DNA of 11,008 nt. Source: JAZDKP01 sp043802925. Lineage in GTDB: Bacteria > Fibrobacterota > OXYB2-FULL-49-7 > JAEUSG01. The stretch spans positions 1-11,008 of the forward strand of contig JAZDKP010000219.1 in the NCBI GenBank assembly GCA_043802925.1. Reading direction: 5' to 3'. Each line of letters begins with the position of its first letter. Positions within the stretch are counted from its first letter, which is position 1. Positions 1 to 8,088 of this stretch are shown here, one piece after another. The position numbers were made by a program, and so were the translations under genes. Below the pieces are notes generated by a model that searched no databases, was not told the DNA's origin, and saw only the letters and a list, made by a program, of their open reading frames with translations.

Positions 1-1
1 C

Positions 2-103
2 TTTTCTACTGACGATTTTGAGAAATTGAAAACGTACAAACGTGAAAAGAAACGGAACGGAAAGCAGTTCCACGCCCGTACCTTGACTCCTGTGGGCGAG
101 TAA
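2..103 (+). CDS. C-terminal end of an unidentified upstream gene (5' partial)
   Basis: The second frame is open from the window edge to a TAA at 101-103, giving about 33 residues ending in RTLTPVGE. The other two + frames hit stops within the first 30 bases. The peptide is very basic (Lys/Arg-rich over roughly its first 22 residues), which also explains its lower GC. The stop lies 18 bp before the next start on the same strand, so this is probably the previous gene of the same operon. I do not recognise the family. The tail is too short to assign, and nothing in it resembles a TonB C-terminal domain. Confidence 0.55.
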   Translation, partial: FSTDDFEKLKTYKREKKRNGKQFHARTLTPVGE

Positions 104-121
104 AAAAGGGATTGAAGTGAA

Positions 122-1228
122 ATGAAACGGTACCTCCTGACGCTTTTGGCCGCGCTCCTCTGCCTGATGGCGCCCGTTCAGGGCCAAATCAAGCGGTCAC
201 GTGCGGAAAGCATCCCTGAACTCACGGCCTCCAACACCGTGGGCTACGGCGACGTATGGTCGCAGTCCGCGCTTTCGGTGATTGTCCGCAAGCAGAGCGG
301 CGCTAAAGTTGAACCTTACCAGGCTGTGGGTTTCGGACTGGCGCAGAACATGTCCCTTTTCGGCGGCGTTGTGCCGTTTGACGGGGGCCTCAAGCAGCTC
401 ATCGGCAAGGCCGACGCCCATTTCAAAATCACCTGGCCCAATAACGACAACCTCCGCCTCTTTGGTTTCGCCCTGCAGGGCGACATGGTGCTGTCCACGG
501 AAATGGACACCACCGGCTCGGGCACTGACACATCGCGTCCCGCCTTTCTGCCGCAGATAGGCGTCACGATCCTGGCTGATGCAGACCTCATCAAGCTCTG
601 GCCCGAGGTTCCGCTCAAGGTTTACCTCAACTGGTCACTCATCGACGACGACCGCCAACTCACCCAGTATCATCAGCAGAGCATACGCTTCGGTGCCGAA
701 TGGAAGGGCGAACGCCACAGTGTTTACCTTGCTGTCAAAACCGGCCTGTACAAGCGGGTCACCGGCGACGCGGTTGTAGACAACGCGGCCGGGTACGACG
801 AGACCGTGGTCTCCCTCATGCCCGGCGTGCGTTATCGCGTGCTGTCACGCTTTTCCATCACTGCCTCCGCGTTTTTTACCCCGGTGGCGCGGTTGCTGCC
901 AGGAAGCAGGCTCGATTACGCCGGCGTCGCGTTCAAGGCCGGGCTCGAGTTCCCGCTCTTTTACCGCGAAACCAATGCGGAGGCCATCCGCGGCATGATT
1001 TTCCTTGAACGTAAAAAAGCCATTGTTAACAAAGGGCCGGCGGAAGGTCCGGACAAAAGAAAAGACGATATCAACGCCCTGCTGTTGCCCGGCGACGAGC
1101 AGAACCGGCAGGAGCTTTCGAATATGCTGAAGGACGAGGACAAGACCCAGGAGCGCGAGCAGCAGCTCCGGGAAAAACGGAAAAAAATCAATGAAGAGCT
1201 CCGGCAAATCGAGGACCTCCTCGAGTAG
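122..1228 (+). CDS. Secreted beta-rich protein, probable outer-membrane beta-barrel with C-terminal charged helix
   Basis: The 368-aa protein starts with a Sec signal peptide (MKRY, a hydrophobic stretch at about 5-18, likely cleavage after VQG at 19-21). Cys14 lies in the hydrophobic core without a proper lipobox, so it is not a lipoprotein. Residues about 65-295 alternate polar and hydrophobic/aromatic positions in short strands (for example 69-83, 109-124, 164-173, 186-207, 229-252, 266-282), as in outer-membrane barrels. After LERKK (296-299) the chain becomes hydrophilic, and residues 325-368 form a Glu/Lys/Arg/Gln-rich amphipathic helix or coiled coil that probably sits in the periplasm. 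A purine-rich AAAGGGA about 10 bases upstream can serve as ribosome binding site. It is followed after 12 bp by a TPR gene, so the two products may interact. I cannot name a family; the barrel call is inference from strand pattern, and a periplasmic beta-sandwich is the main alternative. Confidence 0.75.
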   Translation: MKRYLLTLLAALLCLMAPVQGQIKRSRAESIPELTASNTVGYGDVWSQSALSVIVRKQSGAKVEPYQAVGFGLAQNMSLFGGVVPFDGGLKQLIGKADAHFKITWPNNDNLRLFGFALQGDMVLSTEMDTTGSGTDTSRPAFLPQIGVTILADADLIKLWPEVPLKVYLNWSLIDDDRQLTQYHQQSIRFGAEWKGERHSVYLAVKTGLYKRVTGDAVVDNAAGYDETVVSLMPGVRYRVLSRFSITASAFFTPVARLLPGSRLDYAGVAFKAGLEFPLFYRETNAEAIRGMIFLERKKAIVNKGPAEGPDKRKDDINALLLPGDEQNRQELSNMLKDEDKTQEREQQLREKRKKINEELRQIEDLLE

Positions 1229-1240
1229 GGGACAAGGACG

Positions 1241-4200
1241 TTGACCGTGATGGCGCGCCTTCTTCTCCTCCTGGCCCTACTGATCGCCTTGCCGCTCCAC
1301 GCGGCCCCGGGGAAAGACACGCTTGCTTCGGCCGGCAAGTGGACTGACATGCGCATGCTCATCGGCCGCCTCGAGGAAGAGTACGACCGCATGCTCATCC
1401 TGCAGGACGAGGTGGGCCGCCTGCGCAACGCCTGCGAGGACCTGCGCCTGCTCCAGCTTTACCCCGAGGGACTCACCAGGCTCAAGGACAGCTCGGCCGT
1501 GGCTCTTGACAAGACCATCCGTGCGAAGGAGGGACAGGTGGCCGGATTCGAGACCGGGTGCGAGGAACTCCGGCGGCCGCTCCTGGACGCCATTGCCATG
1601 ACCAAGGAGCTGGTTTACGAGGACCCGCAGGCTTCCATGCTGGCCATGCTTTCGGATGAAAGCAAGGCGCGCGTGCTGCGCATTCTCCAGCTCAAGCGGC
1701 AGCTGAATGCGCTCTGGAAGACGCAGGACCTCCTGTTGGATCGCCTCTACGCCATGGCCGGGCTGCCCGTGGCCTCTCCGGCCGACAGCAACGGCTTTGA
1801 CGCGGAGTTCTTTCAGGTCATCTATTCCAACCTCGGCATGTCGTCCGACCTGTTCCTCCGCCGCCTCAACGCTTACAAGGACAGCCTGTCGCTCAAAATG
1901 GACGCCAAAACCCTGCCGCAGATTGCCGGGCTTGAACTGGCGGCCGCGGAAAAGCGGTTCCGCAACGGAAAAACCGCGGACGCGGAACGCGACCTTCTGG
2001 CCATTGCCCGGCGTTACGAGCAGCGTATCGTGTTGAACGGGGTGTATTACTATCTCGGCCAGGTTTCGCAGATGCTGAACAAGAACCGGGAGGCCGTGGA
2101 TTACTATTCGCAAATCGCGCGGACGAGCCCTTATTTCATCAAGGGCGTGGCGGGCATCCTCCAGGCGCACTATTCCAAGGGGGAGTACGATCGTGTGGTG
2201 GAGCTGTTCGGGAAAATGCAACCCGAGTTCAAGGACACCGCGGGCCTGAACCCGGTCCTCTTCGTGGTGAGCCAGGCGCTTTACGAACTCGGCCGGGACG
2301 CGGCCATGATTGAGCTCTCGGCGCGGGCGGAGAAAGAAAAACCCTATTACCTCGGCATTCTTTACACGCTGGGCCAGTCGTACACCCGCAAGGGCGACCT
2401 CATGACCGCGCGCTCGATTTTTCGCACGGTGGCCGACGCCCGGCGTGTGCCCGCGTCCGACCAGTCTTTTGTCAACTTGGCCCGGCTCTCCATTGCGCAC
2501 CTCGATTACAGCGAGGGTGCCTACGGCCAGGCGCTCAAGGCCTATCTTGGTTTTCTTGACAACGAGGCACTCTTTGCCGAGGCGCTGCGCGGCATCGCGT
2601 GGTGCTACCTCTCCCTCGGTAATTACGAAAAGGCGGAGATCGCGCTTAAGCGCCTTGTCAATCAGGCCCCCGCGGAACCCCTGGGCTGCGAGGCCCTGCT
2701 GCTGCTGTCCGAGAACTGCCTGAAGAAAGCCAAGGGCGAATGGCAGTTCCGCAGCGAGCAGCAGAAGAACCTCCGCCGCATCCAGGCCTACCTGCGCCTG
2801 GTGGAACGGCGGCGACAGGCGGGCGAAATCGATTCGCTCCAGTACGCCGGCGCGGTGACCCGGCTCAAGGCCCTGCTCAAGGAGAACAAGGCCGAGGAGA
2901 ACGTCAAGACCGAGGACGTGGCCGCTCTCTACGGCCGTTCACAGGAGAGCCTCGACCTGCTGGTGGGAAGCTACCAGAGCGGCGATTTTGTACGCAACCC
3001 GTTCAAGGACCAGAAGCAGGAACTGTTGATCCGCATCCGCGACCTTGACGCGCGCTCGCGGGCATCGCAGGCGCGCGTCGCGCAGCCCCTTGAAGATCGG
3101 GTCCGGCGCGAGGCCGACGGCAAACGGCGGGCCGATATTCTCGCCACGGTGCTCAAGGCGCGGCTCTTCCGTGTCAAGCTTTCCATGGAACGCCGCGAGT
3201 GGCAGGTTGAGTACGGCCAGTTCTTTGCCCAGAGCATCGACGCCAAGCTGGATGCGCTCAAGGGCGATTCCGCGATGAACGACTCGGCCCGTGCGGCGTC
3301 GCGCGCCCGGTTGGAGACCACCCGGACCGCGATCCTCCGCGACCTCGACTATACAGCTGCGATGGAGCAGAAGGAGACGTACGACGAGCTTCTGCGGCTG
3401 CAGTCCGCGCCCCTCGATTCGGAGCAGGCCCCCTTCGTCTTCTATTATCTCGCCGAAATCCGCTACCGGACGGCCCAGGATGAGTACCTTCGCCTGGACG
3501 AGGAGTATGAGCGGAGGATGGCGGACTACGAAAAGGCCCGCGCGGCCGGCGACACGCTCGTCAAGCGGCCCACGGCGCCGCTCCTGGACTACCACCGCGC
3601 CAAGGCCGACTACGCGGCGCTGGCCGCGCGGTACCCGGGTTCGCGTTTCGCGGACGCGGCGCTGTATTCGCTCATGTTCTGCAACACCGAGGAGGGCGAC
3701 AAGGCCGCGGCCAAGATGTGGGGCGAAAAGCTGGTGTCCCTGTTCCCGAACAGCGACTACGCGCCGCAGACCTACCTTCTCCTCGGCGAGTTTTACTTTG
3801 ACGAAAACCAGCTTGAGCTTGCGCTGCGCAATTACCGCGAGGTCCTGCGCTTTCCGGGAAGCCGCTGGTTTGACAAAGCACTTTACAAGATGGGTTGGAC
3901 CTATTACCGTCTCTCGGACACCAAACGCGCCATCAGCGCCTTCTTTTACCTCATCAACGAGCAGGATGAACTGAACGAGAACGGACTCGACCTCGAGGCG
4001 GTCAAGAAGAGCCTGCTCACCAAAGAGTCCATCGATTACGTGGCCATCAGCTTCGCCGAGGCGGACACCATCGAGAACGAGATTGTGGGGCTCAAGAAAG
4101 CGCTTCGGTTTGTCAAGAAGATCCGGAACGACTACGTGGGCTCGCGCATCCTGCACAAACTGGGTGACGTGTACAAGGAACAGCTCAAGTACACGCATGC

Positions 4201-4756
4201 GCTTGAGGCGTACCGCGAGCTCAAGAACGGGTACCCGGACTACCGCGACCTGCCCACGGTCATGTACAGCGTCATCGAGTGTTACGAGCAGAAGAGCCAG
4301 TTCCAGGCCGCCAACGACGGCCGGCGCCAGCTCTTTCTCAAGTACAACCGCAACAGCGAATGGGCGAAGGCGCAAAAGGACAGCGCGGCCGTGGCCTACG
4401 GTGATTCGCTGGCCGAGCAGACCCTGCTTGAGGCCGCGAGCTATACCTATTCGCTGGCCATTGAAAAGAAGAACAAGGACATGTACCGCCAGGTCATTGA
4501 CATGTACTGGGACTACATCAAGACCTACCCGGAAAAGGACAAGGCGAGCGAGTGCCATTACTATATCGCTGAAATCCTCTTTGGTGCGGGTGATTACCTC
4601 GAGGCCGCGCGACAGTACATCGAGGTGTCGCGGAAATACCGGACCTCCAAGTATTGCGAGACCGCGGCCATGAACGCCATCGTGGCCGCGCAAAACCTGC
4701 TCAAGCAGGAGGAACAGCAAAAGGGCAGCGGGCAGGCGCCCGAGGCGAAACCATGA
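1241..4756 (+). CDS. Large periplasmic TPR and coiled-coil protein
   Basis: The predicted product is 1171 aa from a TTG at 1241. An in-frame ATG at 1250 is an equally good start: AGGGGA at 1227-1232 fits the TTG and AAGGA at 1234-1238 fits the ATG. Either start gives a Sec signal peptide (Arg, Leu-rich core, cleavage near LHAA). Segments seen: a helical, coiled-coil-like part at about 35-110; a first TPR block at about 230-500, with repeats such as YYYLGQ...NREAVDYYSQI and GIAWCYLSLGNYEKAEIAL; a long charged helical spacer at about 500-780; a second TPR block at about 783-912 (LLGEFYFDENQLELALRNYREVL, then ALYKMGWTYYRL); and further repeats at about 935-1160. The chain ends in a Gln/Glu/Lys-rich tail. 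From memory, this spacer-plus-TPR layout resembles large TPR proteins of Myxococcota and Fibrobacterota found in Glt/Tol-like envelope clusters. It is likely a protein-binding scaffold; no catalytic motif is visible. Confidence 0.9.
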   Translation: MTVMARLLLLLALLIALPLHAAPGKDTLASAGKWTDMRMLIGRLEEEYDRMLILQDEVGRLRNACEDLRLLQLYPEGLTRLKDSSAVALDKTIRAKEGQVAGFETGCEELRRPLLDAIAMTKELVYEDPQASMLAMLSDESKARVLRILQLKRQLNALWKTQDLLLDRLYAMAGLPVASPADSNGFDAEFFQVIYSNLGMSSDLFLRRLNAYKDSLSLKMDAKTLPQIAGLELAAAEKRFRNGKTADAERDLLAIARRYEQRIVLNGVYYYLGQVSQMLNKNREAVDYYSQIARTSPYFIKGVAGILQAHYSKGEYDRVVELFGKMQPEFKDTAGLNPVLFVVSQALYELGRDAAMIELSARAEKEKPYYLGILYTLGQSYTRKGDLMTARSIFRTVADARRVPASDQSFVNLARLSIAHLDYSEGAYGQALKAYLGFLDNEALFAEALRGIAWCYLSLGNYEKAEIALKRLVNQAPAEPLGCEALLLLSENCLKKAKGEWQFRSEQQKNLRRIQAYLRLVERRRQAGEIDSLQYAGAVTRLKALLKENKAEENVKTEDVAALYGRSQESLDLLVGSYQSGDFVRNPFKDQKQELLIRIRDLDARSRASQARVAQPLEDRVRREADGKRRADILATVLKARLFRVKLSMERREWQVEYGQFFAQSIDAKLDALKGDSAMNDSARAASRARLETTRTAILRDLDYTAAMEQKETYDELLRLQSAPLDSEQAPFVFYYLAEIRYRTAQDEYLRLDEEYERRMADYEKARAAGDTLVKRPTAPLLDYHRAKADYAALAARYPGSRFADAALYSLMFCNTEEGDKAAAKMWGEKLVSLFPNSDYAPQTYLLLGEFYFDENQLELALRNYREVLRFPGSRWFDKALYKMGWTYYRLSDTKRAISAFFYLINEQDELNENGLDLEAVKKSLLTKESIDYVAISFAEADTIENEIVGLKKALRFVKKIRNDYVGSRILHKLGDVYKEQLKYTHALEAYRELKNGYPDYRDLPTVMYSVIECYEQKSQFQAANDGRRQLFLKYNRNSEWAKAQKDSAAVAYGDSLAEQTLLEAASYTYSLAIEKKNKDMYRQVIDMYWDYIKTYPEKDKASECHYYIAEILFGAGDYLEAARQYIEVSRKYRTSKYCETAAMNAIVAAQNLLKQEEQQKGSGQAPEAKP

Positions 4757-7700
4757 TGAAGCACCGGCAACCCCGCCGCTTTGCGGCATTATTCCTGGCC
4801 GCCCTTCTCCTCGCTGCCTGCGCTGGCAGTGGCAAAAAGGGGGACGCACCCGCGCCCGGCAAGGCCGCGCCCAAGCCCGCGGGCCGCGACACGTCGGCCG
4901 CGAAAGCGCGAGGCAACGGCATCAACTTCATGGACTCGCTCAAGCTCGAGAAGGAGTCGTTTGACCGGTTGTCGAGTGCGACCAAGCTCCTGCTGCAGGC
5001 CGTGGATAATTACATCGAGGTCCTGCCCACCCAAAAGCGGGTCTCCGAGGTGCTGATGCTTAAGGGTCACACCTTCTACAACAACAAGATGTACAAGAGC
5101 GCCCGCGCTTCGTACGAGGCGGTGATCCAGAAATACGATAAAGCCCCCGAGCTCCCCGAGGCCATCAAGATGACCGCGCAAACCTACTACGAGGAAAAGC
5201 AGTTTGACGCGGCCAAGGCCTGGTATATGAAACTCAAGGACGCGGCGCAGTCGGGCGAGGACAAGGCCGAGGCGAGCGTGCGCCTTGCGGAGTCCTACTA
5301 CCAGTTGGGTGAGAAATACCGGGCCGCGGGCAGTTCGCAGCAGGCCATCGACCAGTTCAGCCAGGTGGTCATCGAATTTCCCACCTCCAAAATAGCGGAC
5401 GCATCCCAGTACAACGTCAGCAATCTCTATTCGGAAAGGAAGGAGTGGTCCAACGCCATCCTTTCGTATAACAAGCTGATTGCGGCCTATCCCGCTTCGC
5501 AGTTTGTGGAGCCCGGTTTTTTCCAGATGGCCAAGGCCTACGAAGCCATGGGCAACTGGTCCAAGGCGGCCATCACGTATGTCGAGATCTTCAAACGTTT
5601 CCCGGCGTCCGCCAACGTCAAGGATGCGCTCTACAACGCGGGCCTTGCCTACGAAAAGGAGGAAAATTTCCCGCTCGCGGCCAAAATGTTCGAGAAGTAC
5701 GCGGCCACCTGGCCCACGGACAAGGACGCACCCGACGTGCTCTTCCGCGCGGGCGAGCTCTACGGCAAGCTTGAGGACTGGGCCAACGTGGAGCGCATCA
5801 ACAGCATGTTCGGCACCCGCTACGGCAACGATAAAAACCGCGTGGTCATGGCGCTCTGCATGACCGGCATCGCCTCGTACATGCAGAAGAAATACGGCCG
5901 CGCGGTTGAGGAATTCGCCAAGGCCATCGCCACGGGCAAATCCATCGGGTTCGAGAACAAGGTCAACGCCTTCTATGCGGCCAAGGCGCAGTTCACCATC
6001 GGCGAAATCAACCAGATGCTGGCCGACTCCATCGCACTCATCCTGCCCGAACCGGAATACCAGTCGCGGCTCAACCGGAAGATCAAGTACGTGGACGATG
6101 CGGTCATGGCCTACACCCGGGTCAGCGGCTATAAGCTCATCGAATGGACCACCCGCGCCATCTACCGCATCGGGGAAACCTACGAGCAGTTCGGCGTGGC
6201 CGTATACAAACGCGAACGGCCCAAAAACGCGAACGTGAACAAGATGATCGCACTCGAAGAGGGCGTGGCCGCGGTGGTGGAGCAGTACCTGGTGGGCAAG
6301 GCCATGGCCACGCACGAGCAGAACGTGACCTTCGGCATCCAGTACAAGTATGAGGATGAGTGGATCGGGCGTTCGCGGCAGCAGCTCTCCAAACTGCCCT
6401 GCCTTGCGGCCAACACGTATGCGAGCCTCATCAAGGTGGTCGACGGCGGCATCGCGCCCGCGGACGCCGCCAATCCCATGAAGATTATCCAGCAGAAGCT
6501 CACGCTGCTACAGAACGTGGCCCCGTTCCAGGACAAGGCCATCACCCTCTACCTCAAGACGCTCGAGATGGCGGCCAAGTACGGCGTCGAGGACAAATAC
6601 AAACTCACCGCCTCCGCGGAGGTGACGCGCATGTCGTACAGCGTGGGCAACACCTATGCCGAGGTCGTGGCCGTGGCGCGCGACGCACCCGTGCCGCCCA
6701 ACTACGACGTTTACAAGACCTTCTTTTACAAGGTCAACCTGCTGGGCGAGGGCCTCGTGGAATACGAGAATAGCGCCATTTCGGCGCTTTACAAGAATAT
6801 CAAGATTGCGGAGGCCTACGGCATCAAGGACGAGTGGGTCCAGAAGTCCCGGGAAAAGATCGCGGAAGTCCTGTTTACCCGGAGTTTCTGCTACGAAATT
6901 CTGGCCGACGAGGCGCTCCGCCGCCCGTCCGTGCCGGCCGGCGCCAACGCGGACGAGACCGAGGAGTACCGGCTCCAGTTCGAGGATTTGGGGTACAAAC
7001 TGCAGGACGAGGCCTACAACATCTACCGCGATGTGCTGGAGAAGGGAAAACAGGGCGTGACCGCGGGTCCCTTCCTTGACCTGAGTTATGTGCGTATCTA
7101 CGCCAATTTCCCGAACGAGGTGGGGGAGAAGGTGGAGCGCGACACCGTGATGACGCTCAAAAGCGAAAAGGGCTGGCTCACCCTTGAGGCGCCGCTGCCC
7201 GCGGACTGGAAAGAGGAGGCCTTTGTTGATTCGCTCTGGGGTGGAGTCAAGAAGGGCCAAAAACCCGATTCCGTGCAGCTGCTGGGCGTTACGGAGCCCA
7301 TGACCGCTGTCTGGGGCGGTCGCCTCAATGCGGGCGCGTTTGTGTTCGCATCTGACATCGCTTTCCGTCGTACCTTTTCGGTCCAGCGGTCCGGCGACAA
7401 GGCGCGGCTTCAGTACGCGGCCACGGGCCCGGTGGAGATTTACCTGAACGGCAAACCGCTGGCCGTGGATTCACTCAAGGCGGGCCAGCTCTGGAACCGC
7501 GTCCGGAAACTGGATCCCGTGCCCGCGGAACGCTTCAAACCCGGAAAAAATGTGCTCGCGGTCCACGTGCGGAACACCATTTTGGACGCCCATGGTTTTT
7601 TCATGGAGATGACCTGGACCGACAAGCTTTCGGACCTCCGGCCCCGCCTGCCCTCCATGGCCGCGCCGATGACCCGCGCCGCGCTCAAGAAAATAAAATT

Positions 7701-7758
7701 TGAGTACCCGAAAACATCTAATTTCGCGTACGATGCCGCGCATTTTGAACTGAGGTAA
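4753..7758 (+). CDS. TPR outer-membrane lipoprotein with C-terminal jelly-roll domain
   Basis: The 1001-aa start at 4753 is chosen because the open frame extends further upstream but only here does a lipoprotein signal appear: basic n-region, hydrophobic core, lipobox L-A-A-C with Cys23. Ala at +2 predicts outer-membrane sorting. The ATG overlaps the preceding TGA as ATGA, indicating translational coupling. A Gly/Ala/Pro/Lys linker (24-50) follows. Residues about 100-420 carry TPR/Sel1-like helical pairs reminiscent of BamD-type lipoproteins (LYSERKEWSNAILSYNKLI, AYEAMGNWSKAAITYVEIF, AYEKEENFPLAAKMFEKY). A helical middle region (420-800) has no family I recognise. Residues about 840-957 look like a galactose-binding-like jelly roll: VEIYLNGKPL and then PGKNVLAVHVRNT is the signature spacing of the sugar-binding domain of beta-galactosidases and related modules. 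No catalytic domain is present. It probably anchors the upstream TPR protein to the outer membrane and may contact a glycan. Confidence 0.9.
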   Translation: MMKHRQPRRFAALFLAALLLAACAGSGKKGDAPAPGKAAPKPAGRDTSAAKARGNGINFMDSLKLEKESFDRLSSATKLLLQAVDNYIEVLPTQKRVSEVLMLKGHTFYNNKMYKSARASYEAVIQKYDKAPELPEAIKMTAQTYYEEKQFDAAKAWYMKLKDAAQSGEDKAEASVRLAESYYQLGEKYRAAGSSQQAIDQFSQVVIEFPTSKIADASQYNVSNLYSERKEWSNAILSYNKLIAAYPASQFVEPGFFQMAKAYEAMGNWSKAAITYVEIFKRFPASANVKDALYNAGLAYEKEENFPLAAKMFEKYAATWPTDKDAPDVLFRAGELYGKLEDWANVERINSMFGTRYGNDKNRVVMALCMTGIASYMQKKYGRAVEEFAKAIATGKSIGFENKVNAFYAAKAQFTIGEINQMLADSIALILPEPEYQSRLNRKIKYVDDAVMAYTRVSGYKLIEWTTRAIYRIGETYEQFGVAVYKRERPKNANVNKMIALEEGVAAVVEQYLVGKAMATHEQNVTFGIQYKYEDEWIGRSRQQLSKLPCLAANTYASLIKVVDGGIAPADAANPMKIIQQKLTLLQNVAPFQDKAITLYLKTLEMAAKYGVEDKYKLTASAEVTRMSYSVGNTYAEVVAVARDAPVPPNYDVYKTFFYKVNLLGEGLVEYENSAISALYKNIKIAEAYGIKDEWVQKSREKIAEVLFTRSFCYEILADEALRRPSVPAGANADETEEYRLQFEDLGYKLQDEAYNIYRDVLEKGKQGVTAGPFLDLSYVRIYANFPNEVGEKVERDTVMTLKSEKGWLTLEAPLPADWKEEAFVDSLWGGVKKGQKPDSVQLLGVTEPMTAVWGGRLNAGAFVFASDIAFRRTFSVQRSGDKARLQYAATGPVEIYLNGKPLAVDSLKAGQLWNRVRKLDPVPAERFKPGKNVLAVHVRNTILDAHGFFMEMTWTDKLSDLRPRLPSMAAPMTRAALKKIKFEYPKTSNFAYDAAHFELR
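7752..7755 (+). promoter_or_regulatory. Ribosome binding site of the 105-aa gene
   Basis: GAGG lies 8 bases before the ATG at 7764 and directly abuts the previous gene's stop codon at 7756-7758. It supports the chosen start and continued translation along the operon. Confidence 0.5.
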
Positions 7759-7763
7759 GACGC

Positions 7764-8081
7764 ATGCGAACCCGGACGGCCCTTTTAACGCTGCTGGTGA
7801 TCACGGTCCTTGCCGCGACCGCGGCCGAGACACAGTTTTCGCGCTCAGTTAAAGCGGGTTCGGCCCCGGCCCCGCAGGAGGAGTCGTTTGTCATCAAGAA
7901 GCCGGGTGAGATTACCTTCACCTCGGGCATCGTCATCGAAGGCCGGGTCGAAAAGCCCCAGGTCATGCTCGTGTTCATCAAGGAACGCATCAAGCTTGAG
8001 CCCGTCGTATTCCGTCAGTCGCCGATTGGGAAAATCACCGAGCCCCTGCGCATTACGCCTCTGGAAGCCGGCGCAAAGTAA
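7764..8081 (+). CDS. Small secreted beta-rich protein, family unnamed
   Basis: The 105-aa product has a clear Sec signal peptide (MRTR, hydrophobic core about 6-18, cleavage near ATA/A at 18-21). A Pro/Ala/Ser-rich linker (31-40) leads to a compact block at 47-95 of predicted beta strands, containing VIEGRVEKPQV (57-67), MLVFIKERIKLEP and a short C-terminal segment ending ITEPLRIT. From memory, small secreted proteins with an I-E-G-x-V/I-x-K-P core occur next to TPR genes in deltaproteobacterial ExbB/ExbD-TPR clusters; I cannot verify this here. It starts 5 bp after the lipoprotein gene and is the last gene of the operon. There is no Cys, so it is a soluble or partner-bound periplasmic protein. 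Function unknown; a small partner or capping subunit of the TPR proteins is the natural guess. Confidence 0.8.
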   Translation: MRTRTALLTLLVITVLAATAAETQFSRSVKAGSAPAPQEESFVIKKPGEITFTSGIVIEGRVEKPQVMLVFIKERIKLEPVVFRQSPIGKITEPLRITPLEAGAK

Positions 8082-8088
8082 CGGAAGC

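Noticed and set aside
4654..4752. Upstream extension of the TPR lipoprotein frame from ATG 4654
   Set aside because: The first 33 codons are in a region coding for the previous protein and would bury the lipoprotein signal; the ATG at 4753 gives a proper signal peptide and an ATGA overlap.
2939..4849. Long open frame (636 codons) on the minus strand opposite the large TPR gene
   Set aside because: It is the antisense shadow of a GC-rich gene; it lacks a signal, domain or credible start, while the + strand protein has clear TPR repeats.
4789..6315. 508-codon minus-strand frame opposite the TPR lipoprotein gene
   Set aside because: His/Val/Leu/Gly-rich low-complexity translation typical of antisense to GC-rich coding DNA, with no recognisable domain.
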